This document shows positions 1 through 10,052 of a stretch of 64,000 nucleotides of DNA, piece after piece. The stretch is taken from contig NC_048555.1 in NCBI RefSeq assembly GCF_902806685.2, positions 2,170,001-2,234,000 on the forward strand. Direction: 5' to 3'. The first letter of the stretch is position 1; every line of letters begins with the position of its first letter. The notes below the pieces were generated by a model. It did no database searches, was not told the origin of the DNA, and saw only the letters and a program-made list of their open reading frames with translations. The translations under genes were made by a program, and so were the position numbers. The stretch comes from Maniola hyperantus. Its lineage: Eukaryota; Arthropoda; Insecta; Lepidoptera; Nymphalidae.

Positions 1-130
1 GTAACGTTCGCGTTGTTTCTATCTGTATTTAAGGTGGCCGCCAAACAGAACGGCTGTTTTGAGGCAGCCATCTTTTGTTAAGGTGTTTTAAAGTACAAGT
101 AGTTAATGCCATAGATCAATTCTTTTACTA
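1..130. repeat. Dispersed repeat fragment in eEF2 intron
   Basis: The stretch around 'GCCAAACAGAACGGCTGTTT' and 'GGTGTTTTAAAGTAC' recurs, with divergence, in both orientations at about 14450-14600, 40560-40680 and 44395-44530. It behaves as an interspersed non-coding element. I cannot assign a class, and no coding capacity is seen. The rest of 131-511 is unremarkable intron. Confidence 0.5.
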
Positions 131-511
131 CATGTTAGAATAAAAATTAAAAGAGTAATACCGTAATCATTGGAAATTGACGTGACATGATAATCTGACT
201 GGTGGAACCTACACAGTGCATTCGAGCATACCGTGACCTCATCTTCTTGTCTATGGGCTGGTTTCCGCACTTAAACGTTTCCATCTGTTGCGCGTGCATT
301 GCACCTTCCCGCCGAAGTTTTCACTTCTGCCATCCAAGCTCGCTCCAGAAGCCGATTAGACCACCCAGGTACCGCCGAGGGCTTTATGGAGTGAGGTTGG
401 AGATGGTGTGGACCTCATTTGTAGATTGTGAATATGAGAGAAAGGTTCTCATGAATGCTGAAAGCAGAGTTCTCAATAAGCACTTGTACATCATTTGCTT
501 TGTCCAACCAG

Positions 512-3500
512 GTGATGAAGTTCAGCGTGTCTCCCGTCGTGCGCGTGGCCGTGGAGCCCAAGAACCCCGCCGACCTGCCCAAGCTGGTGGAAGGGCTCAA
601 GCGTCTCGCAAAGTCCGACCCCATGGTGCAGTGCATCAACGAGGAGTCGGGCGAGCACATCGTCGCCGGCGCCGGAGAGCTGCATCTTGAGATCTGTCTC
701 AAGGTAAGTGTCACTTGTTACACATGCTGCTTACTCTTCATATCACAAACATGTAATAGTCCTGAATTTTGATGTTGCTGGCTTATTTTTCATTTTTATT
801 ATTTTTTATTATTTGTCGTCATTTTGAAAACGCCTAGCTTGGGCTTGGGCTTCTCGCAAGTAATTTTCGTGAAACAAATTTCTCATGATTCGTAATATCT
901 TCATATTAACTAACTTCATGAAATCAATTTTAAAAATATGTTATCTTATCATCAATTATTTGTTTAGGATTTAGAAGAAGACCACGCGTGTATCCCCATC
1001 AAGAAGTCCGACCCCGTGGTGTCGTACCGCGAGACGGTGAGCGAGGAGTCCAACCAGATGTGCCTGTCCAAGTCGCCCAACAAGCACAACCGTCTCTTCA
1101 TGAAGGCCACACCCATGCCCGACGGCTTGGCCGAGGACATCGACGATGTGAGTGCATTAGTGTATACTAGCTCGACTTCATCCGGAACTGCATTTTTTGC
1201 AATAATTTAAAAAAAAGTAGCCTATGTGTTAATCCAGGGTATAATCTATCTCCATTCCAAATTTCATCCAAATCCGTTCAGCCGTTTTTGCGTAATTGAG
1301 TAACAGTCATCCAAACATCCACACTTTCACATTTATAATATTATTAGGATTGGGATTAGTAGGGATTTTAAAGTCTTGAATATTTTAGAAATGGCCAGGC
1401 AAGAGAAATCAAGTGAGTTTCTAATAGAATGTTTGTGCAGGGCAAAGTGAACCCACGCGACGACTTCAAGACTCGCGCCCGTTACTTGGGAGAGAAGTAC
1501 GAGTACGACGTGACCGAAGCGCGTAAGATCTGGTGCTTCGGCCCCGAGGGCACGGGCCCCAACATCCTCGTGGACTGCTCCAAGGGAGTGCAGTACTTGA
1601 ACGAGATCAAGGACTCCGTGGTCGCCGGCTTCCAGTGGGCGGCCAAGGAGGGAGTCATGGCTGAGGAGAATTTGAGAGGAGTTCGCTTCAACATCTATGA
1701 TGTTACGCTGCATACGGACGCTATCCACAGGTACGTGATATGTATGGGAACAGATAATGTAACAAGGTGGTGCCTTCCTCGAGATTTTTATGCTAGGGGG
1801 CCAGCTGGTTCGGCTATTGGATCTTGGTAGTAAAAACTTCGTTTGCGTGATTCAGGCGGAAAGTTGCGTGGTAAATATTTTTAGTGTCTAAAATATAAAG
1901 GTCTTGGTGTACGAATTCGCATTGTCAAAAAATAAAGGCACTGGTGTATAGTAAAATTTGCAGTGTCGAAAAGATAAAGGCACTGGTGTACACTGTACAG
2001 TAGAATTTGCAAAAAGATAAAGGCACTAGAATTTGCAGTGTCAAAAAGATAAGGCACTGGTGTACAGTAGAATTTGCAGTGTCAAAAAGATAAAGATACT
2101 ACTGTGCATGGCTTTATGATTATACCATATTTTAGCGTAAGCCTATATTAATAATTCTATTCACATAAATTAAATAAAAATAAGCAGTGGACCCCAACAT
2201 AAAACTGAAATGCATTTGCTCACTTTGTATTGCAGAGGTGGCGGTCAAATCATTCCAACGACCAGGAGGTGTCTATACGCGTGCCTGCTGACGGCCGCGC
2301 CCCGCCTCATGGAGCCCGTGTATCTGTGCGAGATTCAGGTATGTCAAACTGAAGCAGTTGTGTGGGAGTGCGTGCGTATGTGTATTATACAGTTGACGCC
2401 AAACTTCCAGATCGCTTTGAAGTTGTCATGAGTAGCAGTGGGGAGCTGAAGGAAACATACACCCGCGCGTCCCGCGTTTTGTTCCGGCTAAACGTGGCCG
2501 AGGCAATGCAACTTAAGAGCGAACTAGAATCTTGGTGTTACCTGTACCTAAATGTATGCCAATAGTGTAGAACTAAATAGAAAGAATAAGCATTTTGTGT
2601 AGTGAATAAATTACAAATTGCCCTTGCTTCCAGATAAATAAAATAGATTAGAGAAATTATCTATAATGAGTTTAGATTTTTTTTTAATGCAATTTCGAAA
2701 ACATTTGACATTCAATAATTTATTATTTTTATGGTTTGTTCCACAGACTAAAGGAATAAGATAAAGTAATATTTGTAATTATGTTGTTCTTATTTACATA
2801 CAAATTTGTCTCTATATACACCCTAAATACTGATGTTTAAAGAACTTTTGAAGATGAAAGAAAAATAGTTAATTAATAGAATAAACGTTAATACGTTTGT
2901 ATGGAAAAGCGTGCGAGTAGTTCAACATAGAATAACAGCGGTCACGCACTCATCCGATCCGAGTCCGTGAAAATACGGATATAAAAACTGACCGAACTCT
3001 GATATTGCTTTCGCACTAATCTGATCTCTGATCCGAATCCAAGTCATATGTCCGATTTTAATCCGAGGCACAGATGACGGCGAGAACTCGGATGACGGAA
3101 GTGCAGCGCGTAATCGCTCTAAAGCTGTATCTTTTTCCTGTGGTCTGTGGCTTGTGCATGAACCCCACGTACTTTCCTAGCGGGCTGGTCGCTGCCAGGC
3201 CGCGGTTCCGAGACGTGGCAGAGCAACAGTTCTTTAAAGTTTCGGCATTGCGCACCCCCATACCCTTTGCCTGAATAGGGGAACTAACATTTATTACAAA
3301 ATTTTAACACAAAGGCAATCGGCAATCCAAAATAGAATTTAGTTCCAATTTTGCATGATGCAACCATGTTTTTGAATGTATTGTGTGGTGAAATTTTATT
3401 GTCAACCAGATGATGCCCACGATTTCGTGTGGATTAAGATTTTTAAAATCTAGAGGAAACTTTAGATTTTTCAGGATAAAAATTAGCCTGTCTCTGGGAT

Positions 3501-5106
3501 GTAAGCTAAAGTGTCTTACCTATTTTTTAGTATACAGTACAAGATCTGGCCCCAGTTCCATACATTCTTTAATCATCTCCTTTGAAATGAATTAATTATT
3601 TTAAACTAATTAAAAAGAATGAATAAATTATTTAACTAACTGTTTCATGAGAAACGCCGCGCATAGGATGTGGGTGTTAGATTGAAGCCATGTGTGTGTG
3701 TACAGTGCCCCGAGGTGGCGGTGGGCGGCATCTACGGCGTGCTGAACCGGAGGCGCGGCCACGTGTTCGAGGAGTCGCAGGTGGCGGGCACGCCCATGTT
3801 CGTGGTGAAGGCCTACCTGCCCGTCAACGAGTCGTTCGGCTTCACGGCCGATCTGCGCTCCAACACGGGCGGCCAGGCCTTCCCGCAGTGCGTGTTCGAC
3901 CACTGGCAGGTGCTGCCCGGCGACCCGTGCGAGCCCGGCACCAAGCCCTACGCCGTCGTTCAGGTAACACTCACTAAACAATTAGCTCCCCAGATCCTTC
4001 CGAATACAACATAAAAAAATAGCAAGCTAACGATTGGGTCACCTGATGTTAAGTGATTACTGCCGCCTATGAATATCTACAGCACCAGACGAACCGCCAA
4101 TGCGTTGGCGGCCTTTCCCCATTAAGGATTATTATCAGTTTTCCTCCTCCAATTTTAATATGGGTATCTTTGAGAGTGAATAGGTATCTTCTAGGCAAGC
4201 GCGCTTCATCAGGGCTGCATCATCACTTGCCAGCGGGTCTGATTGCAGCCAAGCGCTAGTCTGTAAATTAAAAAAAAATTGATGTTAGTAATTAATTATC
4301 GGAATAATTATTACTGACTTAGATCCTTGATACGCGCTGTTGCAAAAAAGCCATATAGATAGATGTACAAAATATCAAGTAGCTATTTTTATTTCAAATT
4401 ATTATTTTCACTCCATACAAGTTATACATCGGGATATAGTTTAAATTGTTTTAAATAAAAAACGCGTCCGCACACCGTACCGCAACCTAGCGCGCGTTCC
4501 GTTGTTGCGGTTCGCGCGCGATGAGGTCGTCGGTTCGTGCGGACGCAGAGCGACGCGCGCGCGTTCTAACGCTGCGTAGGACCGCTGTTCTCATGTCCCG
4601 GGACCGCATGCTACGACGCGCGCGTACATTTATTAACTACACTAGGGCCGACTGTTCAATTGCCAAATAATGTTTAGCTGAGAAACAACGATAAGAATTT
4701 GATGATTAATGTGTTTGCGTTTAAACCACTTTAAACTATTGAGTGATATCTCTACATAGTATACCATAAAGTCGCTTCCCACCATCCGTCCCTCTGTATG
4801 TGTAGATCGTTTAAACTACGCAACAGATTTCAATGTGGTTTCCAATAGATAGAGTAATTCAAGAGGAAGGTTTTATACTATATTTTAATATATTCTTTTG
4901 TGTTAGTTTTTGAAATATGACGATAAAGTTCAAGACGTCGCGTCGGAAGAAATCAAGCCACCAAAGCTTACATCGAAAACTAGATTCGAATCCATTTACA
5001 GTCCTGTTTATATATACAAATGTTTATTGTTTCACAGGAAACGAGAAAACGGAAAGGATTGAAGGACGGTCTTCCAGATCTAGCTTCATACTTGGACAAG
5101 TTGTAG
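512..5106 (+). CDS. eEF2: Elongation factor 2, C-terminal six exons (5' partial)
   Basis: This is the GTP-dependent translocase of the 80S ribosome, in the cytosol. Exons seen: 512-703, 968-1147, 1441-1730, 2236-2338, 3706-3963, 5038-5106. All introns are GT/AG, and the phases join without a frame break (0,0,0, then a split Arg codon at 1730/2236, then 0,0). The first exon here reads MKFSVSPVVRVAVEPKNPAD, and the GAGELHLEICLK, KSDPVVSYRETVSEESN and FGPEGTGPNILVD stretches are diagnostic of domains III-V. HRGGGQIIPT follows, in the region known to carry diphthamide on its histidine equivalent nearby, and the gene ends RKRKGLKDGLPDLASYLDKL-stop. The N-terminal GTPase domain must lie left of the window; 1-511 reads as intron. 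The identification is certain at family level; the upstream exons are not visible. Confidence 0.97.
1885..2101 (+). repeat. Minisatellite in eEF2 intron
   Basis: About five imperfect head-to-tail copies of a unit containing 'AAAGGCACTGGTGTACAGTA' and 'ATTTGCAGTGTCAAAAAG'. Some units are shortened. It lies between the exons ending at 1730 and starting at 2236. Confidence 0.8.
2930..3125. mobile_element. MITE-like palindromic repeat in eEF2 intron
   Basis: The ends are inverted: 'GCGGTCACGCACTCATCCGA' on the left, and 'GTGCAGCGCGTAATCGC' reading inward on the right. Similar units lie at 36715-36860 and 49640-49775, where the phrase about 'ACGGATAGAACT' is shared. It is non-coding and the size fits a MITE. 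The superfamily is unknown. The rest of the intron (2339-2929, 3126-3705) shows nothing I can name. Confidence 0.65.
4440..4650. repeat. GC-rich inverted repeat in last eEF2 intron
   Basis: A sharply GC-rich island (repeated CGCGCG, 'GCGTCCGCAC', 'GTGCGGACGC') within AT-rich intron, with complementary halves around 4450-4560. It is probably a small transposon-derived palindrome, because similar GC-rich palindromes occur at 15611-15768. A regulatory island cannot be excluded. No ORF is supported. Confidence 0.45.
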
Positions 5107-5239
5107 ACGCCGTAGCCAATGCAATCAATATTGTAATATATGTAACATTACGCGCCGCGCCTCACGCCATTGTTTGTCACCTTTTTGGTTCGAAGACACC
5201 ATTTGTTTTGCCTCAGTTTGTACGAGCTAGAGATCTTAC

Positions 5240-5245
5240 AATAAA
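5240..5245 (+). terminator. eEF2 polyadenylation signal
   Basis: AATAAA lies 134 nt after the eEF2 stop codon, in an AT-rich 3' UTR. It is the first canonical hexamer after the stop, so the eEF2 transcript most likely ends within about 30 nt of it, before the snoRNA host gene. Confidence 0.75.
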
Positions 5246-6033
5246 ACATTAAACTAATTTACAAGATGAATTGTTACTGACCAGAATATGTGATACTCGG
5301 CTGTATGAGATATACTAAGAGCCCGTCTCCGCACCATTGTTATCGAGTGTAGTGGGAAACCTGGACACTTTTAATTATTATACTGTAATTAATTTTTAAA
5401 TTATAATTTTTCTATTTTATATGTGTTTTCAATTTGTTTGTTCGGTTAGGGCATTTGGAATGCTGTTTCCACAGGTGAGAATTTGATTTTTTTCGTAAGC
5501 TATCTAATATGTATCTATCAAATGAACTAGAAGTTGAATTATTTAGTTTAAAAATTTACTTGATATAAAATTACAATTATTTTGTTTAATGTTTAATAAA
5601 CTGTAGTTTGTTTTTTTAACACTTGAGTTTTTAAACCTAATAGTGATAATTTGCTTTTAACATAAATAATTGCATTTTAACCCTAGATAGTATTTAATAT
5701 AGTTTGGTGTTCGTTACAGATATTTGCACAGCACAATCGTCAAAAGGTAAGCATTCTGTATTCTTGTTAGAAAATAGACAGATCAAGAGTCAGCACACAG
5801 AATAGGAAAACCACAAAGAAACTAAAAAGTAACAATTGCATGCAAAGTTCTTATTGCTTCTAGCAATTTCCACCAGCCAACCTTTAGGAGAAAATTAGAG
5901 TTATATTCAATTAATTTATTTCCTTTTAATGTTCATTTAGTTGTCAGTGCTTTAAGTTCGGCGTATCTAGACATACGATCGCAGTATTATCTGATATGGG
6001 ACAAGGTCTCCTCAAAAAAATTAATGATTACAT

Positions 6034-6106
6034 TTACATGATGAGTTAACAGACCTGTTCTGAAGTTATTTGAGGACAACAAATATTATAATTATTCTGA
6101 TTTGTA
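6034..6106 (+). ncRNA. C/D-box snoRNA, U25/snR56-type (copy 1)
   Basis: C box TGATGA at 6039-6044. The guide AACAGACCTGTT runs into D' CTGA, a C'-like TGAGGA follows, and D box CTGA is at 6097-6100. Short terminal pairing TACA/TGTA. The guide is complementary to the conserved 18S rRNA segment AACAGGTCTGT. By the D+5 rule the target is the first G of its GG, the site methylated by human U25 (SNORD25) and yeast snR56. The D box is 80 nt before the acceptor at 6180. Confidence 0.85.
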
Positions 6107-6385
6107 GCAAAAAATTATAACAGTATAATATTATACAATTTGTCAGCAATTCTAAAAAAAAAGAAATTTTATTTTTAAAGGTTACCAGAAAATTCTGCAT
6201 TTGCATCCTTCACGTAAACTTTACGGTAAGTGAATTTTTGTTTGTTTTTGTTTTTGTATAATTATTAATAAAATTAATTTAGTTCTTGAATCGTTGAATC
6301 GTCAAGAGGTTTTTCTGATGGTATTGAATCTATCAATTGTATAGAGTTACGATTAGTTTTTTATATCAGATTGATAATACACGTA

Positions 6386-6462
6386 TTTCTATGATGAGTT
6401 AACAGACCTGTTCTGAAGTATTTTGAGGACAAAAATAATATATAATGTAATTCTGATGTTAC
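6386..6462 (+). ncRNA. C/D-box snoRNA, U25/snR56-type (copy 2)
   Basis: C box TGATGA 6392-6397, the same AACAGACCTGTT guide before D' CTGA, C'-like TGAGGA, and D box CTGA 6453-6456. The second half between C' and D is A/T only, so only the D' guide looks functional. The D box is 72 nt from the acceptor at 6528. Confidence 0.85.
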
Positions 6463-6609
6463 AAAACTATCGCAAAGTTAAATTTTTGAATAAGTATTTA
6501 TTACAAAAGATAACTTTATTGTCCACAGGTACATTGGATACTGTACTTGACATGCTTGGCATGTATTTCTTCATGTAAGTGACAAATAACCTACTTTTAT
6601 ATTTTGTAA

Positions 6610-6800
6610 ATCCATACTAACATTATAAATGCGAAAGTGTTTGTCTGTCTTCCTGCCTGCTAGCATTTCACTGCCCATTCGACCGATTTCGATGAAATTT
6701 ATTGCATCCCGGGGAAGGATGGAGCTACTTTTTATCCCGGAAAATAGAAAGTTGCCACAGGATTTTAAAAACCTAAATCCGCGCAGATGAAGTAGCAAGC
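6610..6800 (+). repeat. Dispersed repeat family A (lepidopteran LINE-tail-like)
   Basis: Starts near 'TATAAATGCGAAAGTGT' with (GTCT)n and ends in tails like 'CCGCGCAGATGAAG' (usually 'CCACGCGGACGAAGTCGCGG'). Other copies: 7645-7760, 16785-16990, 26285-26500, 26695-26950, 29480-29680, 31930-32145 (reverse), 41235-41430, 51350-51400, 59690-60035. They are non-coding, variably truncated, and in both orientations. I read them as 3' tails of a retroposon family, but no coding part is attached. Confidence 0.7.
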
Positions 6801-6979
6801 ATTAATAAAATGAAATTATGTGGATGTGTGAATTATAAGATCTAAAATTGGTTTAGCGTGATAACCTAATCACTAGGCTCTTAGTGTTGAGGACCTATCA
6901 TTTAACAAGTTTCAACTCGATGGAATTTATTTATTCGCACAATAGTGGATTTACAATATTTGGTGTTATAATAAAAATA

Positions 6980-7054
6980 TTTTATGATGAGTTAACAGAC
7001 CTGTTCTGAAGTAAATTGAGGACAAAAAAATATTACTATTTAAACTGATATAAA
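6980..7054 (+). ncRNA. C/D-box snoRNA, U25/snR56-type (copy 3)
   Basis: C box TGATGA 6985-6990, guide AACAGACCTGTT before D' CTGA, D box CTGA 7045-7048, and terminal pairing TTTA/TAAA. It is the same 18S guide as in copies 1 and 2, with an unrelated A/T-rich 3' half. The D box is 68 nt from the acceptor at 7116. Confidence 0.83.
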
Positions 7055-7415
7055 AAATTGGTATTATGTATAATAACTTTCACAGGCTTATTCTTTATAA
7101 TTAATTATTGTCACAGGTAAAAATGGACCATACATGGAAAGTACTACAGTCATGACTTGCCCGTTTCACGTGAATTTCAGGTAATTGTTGAGTACTTATT
7201 TCTATAACCTCTATATTCCAAACAAATATTTTGTAGTATTATTATGAAATTCAAAACTATTTGCTCGTTATACGTTACTACTTAGTATATTTACGAAAAT
7301 CAATGATAAAATGTCATAACAATTTCATCAATAAGTTAACAAAGAAAATGTAATAATAATTGAATGTGCAATTTAATTCTGTAGAATTTGTCAATATTAT
7401 TTCTCGTAGTTTTAT

Positions 7416-7490
7416 TTGTATGATGAGTCAACAGACCTGTTCTGAAGTATTTTGAGGACAAAAAAAATTATAATGTTATTCTGATGTTAC
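7416..7490 (+). ncRNA. C/D-box snoRNA, U25/snR56-type (copy 4)
   Basis: C box TGATGA 7421-7426, D' CTGA in 'CAACAGACCTGTTCTGA', and D box CTGA 7481-7484. One base just 5' of the core guide differs from copies 1-3 (GTCAAC rather than GTTAAC). The 11-nt core complementary to 18S is unchanged. The D box is 76 nt from the acceptor at 7560. Confidence 0.84.
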
Positions 7491-8046
7491 AAAATTATCG
7501 TAAATTTAAATTTTTCGATAAGCATTTCTTTATAAATTGAGATAACTTTATTGTCCACAGGTAAATTGGAAATACTGTGACTTGACTGCCTCCGTATGCA
7601 TTTCTTCATGTAAGTGACTAAGCCTTTCTTTTTGAAAATCCATACTATAAATGCGAAAGTGTGTCTGTCTGCCTGCTAGCTTTTGACGGCGCATTCGTTG
7701 ATTTTCATGAAATTTAATTCAGAAATAGCTTGCACCAATAAGCAAGCTATTTCTAATATAGTGAATTATGTTACTTGTTTGGTTTGTTCTCAATAGTTAC
7801 CTAGAACTTCATTTAAAACTAAAACATTCCTTGTTTATAGCAATGCTAATTCTGTATGATAAGATAGTATATTATGTGTGATCTGAAATATCACACTATA
7901 CTTTTCAGAAAGGCCGTTTTCCTTTACTTTGACAGTAATTTTAAATGCATTCAAAGTCAAAGTCAAATGATTTATTCAAAATAGGTAATAAATAACTCTT
8001 TTTGATGAAAATGATTCAAATATACATAATATAAAAAATATATTTT

Positions 8047-8113
8047 CCTTATGATGATAAAACTGTACCAAATATTTTAGTGATGGTTTACAAGCTCAAC
8101 AGGCCTGATATAT
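8047..8113 (+). ncRNA. C/D-box snoRNA, U31/snR67-type (copy 1)
   Basis: C box TGATGA 8052-8057, C' box TGATGG 8081-8086, D box CTGA 8105-8108. The guide upstream of D, CAAGCTCAACAGG, is complementary to the conserved 28S segment CCTGTTGAGCTTG. D+5 points to the G of CCTG. From memory this is the site of human U31 and yeast snR67; the pairing is seen, the site name is recalled. The D box is 71 nt from the acceptor at 8179. Confidence 0.83.
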
Positions 8114-8379
8114 CTAGTTATTTTTACATCTCTACTTAATAATTTACAAATTATATTGAAATACTATTTTTCTTTGCAGTTATACCTAGCAGCTTAGTTG
8201 CAGCGCCTCCATAGAAAAACCCTCTACCCTACACGGATGGTGAGGACCTTAAACGTAAACTATAGGTATAGTGCATAAGGCCCCTGCAGGGAGTGGTGCG
8301 GGTGGGTGACAGTTGTCACAAGTTGACGAGTTGGCGTTGCGTTTAGGCGCACTAAGTAAGGAGCGCCTACTTTATATCT

Positions 8380-8610
8380 AAACTAGCTTATGCTCGCGAC
8401 TTCGTCCGCGTGGACTACACAAATTTCAATCCCCTATTTTTCACCCCCTTAGGGGTTGAATTTTCAAAAATCCTTTCTTAGCGGATGCCTACGTCATAAT
8501 AGCTATCTGCATGCCAAATTTCAGCCCGATCCGTCCAGTAGGAGCTGTGCGTTGATAGATCAGTCAGTCACATTTTCCTTTTGTATATAATATATATATA
8601 TATATATGAT
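8380..8610 (+). repeat. Dispersed repeat family B
   Basis: Runs from 'TGCTCGCGACTTCGTCCGCG' through 'CCCCCTTAGGGGTTGAATTT' to 'TTTCAGCCCGATCCGTCCAG' and a (GTCA)n/AT end. Copies: 25490-25735, 36430-36640 (reverse), 46670-46865 (reverse), 62620-62845, and a short piece at 19110-19200. It is a short non-autonomous element. Confidence 0.7.
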
Positions 8611-8668
8611 GACAAAACCGTACCAAAGTGATAGTGATGGTTTACAAGCTCAACAGGCCTGATCTTCC
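8602..8668 (+). ncRNA. C/D-box snoRNA, U31/snR67-type (copy 2)
   Basis: C box TGATGA 8607-8612, C' TGATGG 8635-8640, and D CTGA 8659-8662, with the same CAAGCTCAACAGG guide. It also shares the upstream AAAACYGTACCAAA block with the copy at 8047, which may be a second conserved element. It follows an (AT)n tract, so its 5' boundary is uncertain. The D box is 72 nt from the acceptor at 8734. Confidence 0.83.
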
Positions 8669-8827
8669 TATTTAGCAGTCTTACACTTTATTAAATAAAC
8701 ATCACATAATATTGAATACCATTTTTCTTTGCAGATAACAGCTTCTTGAGAATGAAAAACCACATAACTTTGTCGAGGTAATATTCTCCAATATTTAATG
8801 ATAATTATTAGTTTATTTTCCTTAAAA

Positions 8828-8900
8828 GTTTCAATGATGTATCTTCACAGACCTGTTCTGAATTTTTTTGAGGTCAACATTTTAATAAATCTGATGAAAC
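8828..8900 (+). ncRNA. C/D-box snoRNA, U25/snR56-type (copy 5, best paired)
   Basis: Perfect 6-bp terminal stem GTTTCA/TGAAAC enclosing C box ATGATGT (8834-8840) and D box CTGA (8891-8894). The D' guide TCACAGACCTGTT pairs with 13 nt of 18S (AACAGGTCTGTGA), longer than in the other copies. The C box ends in T instead of the canonical A. The D box is 71 nt from the acceptor at 8965. Confidence 0.85.
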
Positions 8901-9060
8901 TAAAAGACAATAGGCACATATATAACTATACGCCATACTCCAATTCAATTTTTTTTTGTTTTCAGGTAAGCAATATATTAATGACAATCTACAAGAAATG
9001 TGTATTTGTATTTTGTTTATTTTTTACATCATAAATTGAAGTTTTAAATGATTGAATAGA

Positions 9061-9066
9061 AATAAA
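9061..9066 (+). terminator. Polyadenylation signal of snoRNA host gene
   Basis: AATAAA about 95 nt into the last inferred exon, followed by a T-rich stretch (GGGTTTTATTTCATTT) suited to cleavage. No competing hexamer lies between the last acceptor and this site. Confidence 0.65.
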
Positions 9067-9252
9067 CAAAAAATAATGATCTAAGGGTTTTATTTCATTT
9101 ATCCCTATCACTAATTTAGTTAATGTTTGATTGCAATCTCATAATGTGCATGTGATACAGTCAGACACAATATCTTGATTCTGGAGCAAAAAGCGGCGTA
9201 GTGGAGGAAAATGGCCGCAACGGAAGCAAGGGAAGACTTCTCAACACCCATA

Positions 9253-9465
9253 GGCGCCATCTCCACGGACGAGAGAATCGCGGTGAAAGTCTCGCCGGGT
9301 CACTAAATTCGATACAAACTCTATGTGCCTATCTACAGTCTACACGGCGATAGATTGTATCGAACATAGATTAATTATTATTATTGGTCTCGCTCTGCTC
9401 TACGTATCGTATTTCGTTACACGGCGAGACTCGCCGCGATTCTCGTCCGTGGAGATAGCGCCATA
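9253..9465. mobile_element. MITE with about 40-bp inverted ends
   Basis: The left end 'GGCGCCATCTCCACGGACGA' matches the reverse complement of the right end 'TCGTCCGTGGAGATAGCGCC', and the pairing continues inward through 'GAATCGCGG' and 'CTCGCCG'. About 210 bp, non-coding. Confidence 0.75.
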
Positions 9466-9539
9466 TAGAGAGAGCCAGCGCGTGCCAGACCTTCCTTATT
9501 TTATAAAAGTTGAAAGTTTCTCTGCTTATTGTCCCCTAC

Positions 9540-9720
9540 AATAAAATGAAGGAAAACATCGCGAGGAAACCTGCATGCTTGACCACCACCACCCTGATGC
9601 CAAACCTGTGAGAACATGGAGAACTCTCCTAAATGTTCTCAAAGGTGTGAGTCTGCCAAAGATATGAGACTCGTGCTCGGTAGTGAGCGCCGGCGATGGG
9701 TTGATCATGATGGTGATGTA
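9540..9720 (+). mobile_element. SINE body fragment (family of 18755-19080)
   Basis: Shares 'GGAAAACATCGCGAGGAAAC', 'CCTGCATGC', 'AATGTTCTCAAAGGTGTG' and 'CGGCGATGGGTTGATCATGA' with the complete copies at 18755-19080 and 24782-25085. The tRNA-like head is missing here. 9085-9252 and 9720-10030 hold nothing I can support. Confidence 0.65.
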
Positions 9721-10052
9721 TAATCAATCAATGTGTTCTTAGGTGAAAGGCATTTACAAGGCAATACGCATCCGGGCATTAAAATTAAATTTCGTCGTGA
9801 AATATCAAAATTTTAGATATTTTAGAATTTTAGATAGTGTAGAGTCGACTAGATCGTTAATCGCAAACTAAATCTAGAAAAAGCACTAAGTTGGCAACAT
9901 TGTTAATTTTTTGTGATGTCAAATTTGGCTGTTGGCATAATATATCGCAACATTAATTCACACGTCAAAAGTGCTATGCTCAAGGTTACAGCCGTGCGCA
10001 TGTTTTTTAAAACGATAAAATAAAATTTTAATTAGTCTAGTCTCAGAATTTC

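Larger units (their letters stand above)
5450..9085 (+). ncRNA. Multi-intron snoRNA host gene (UHG/SNHG1-like)
   Basis: A chain of short exons alternates with introns that each carry a C/D snoRNA. Exons inferred from splice motifs: 5450-5474 and 5720-5746 (tentative), 6181-6225, 6529-6574, 7117-7180, 7561-7609, 8180-8239, 8735-8777, and 8966 to about 9085. Acceptors are mostly CACAG or GCAG, and donors are mostly GTAAGT-like. The exons are 43-64 nt, share no long open frame, and include unrelated lengths, so the spliced RNA appears non-coding. AATAAA at 9061 marks the end. The distance from each D box to the next acceptor is 68-80 nt, the spacing known to favour intronic C/D snoRNP assembly in vertebrates. 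The promoter was not located; it should lie between eEF2's poly(A) site and 5450. Confidence 0.85.

Noticed and set aside
202..690. 162-residue + strand frame overlapping the first eEF2 exon
   Set aside because: It reads the exon in the wrong frame and has no protein character. The correct frame is that of MKFSVSPVVRVAVE.
2362..2565. Extra eEF2 exon after 2338
   Set aside because: The sequence is open for 67 codons but has no similarity to eEF2, and exons 2236-2338 and 3706-3963 join exactly in frame.
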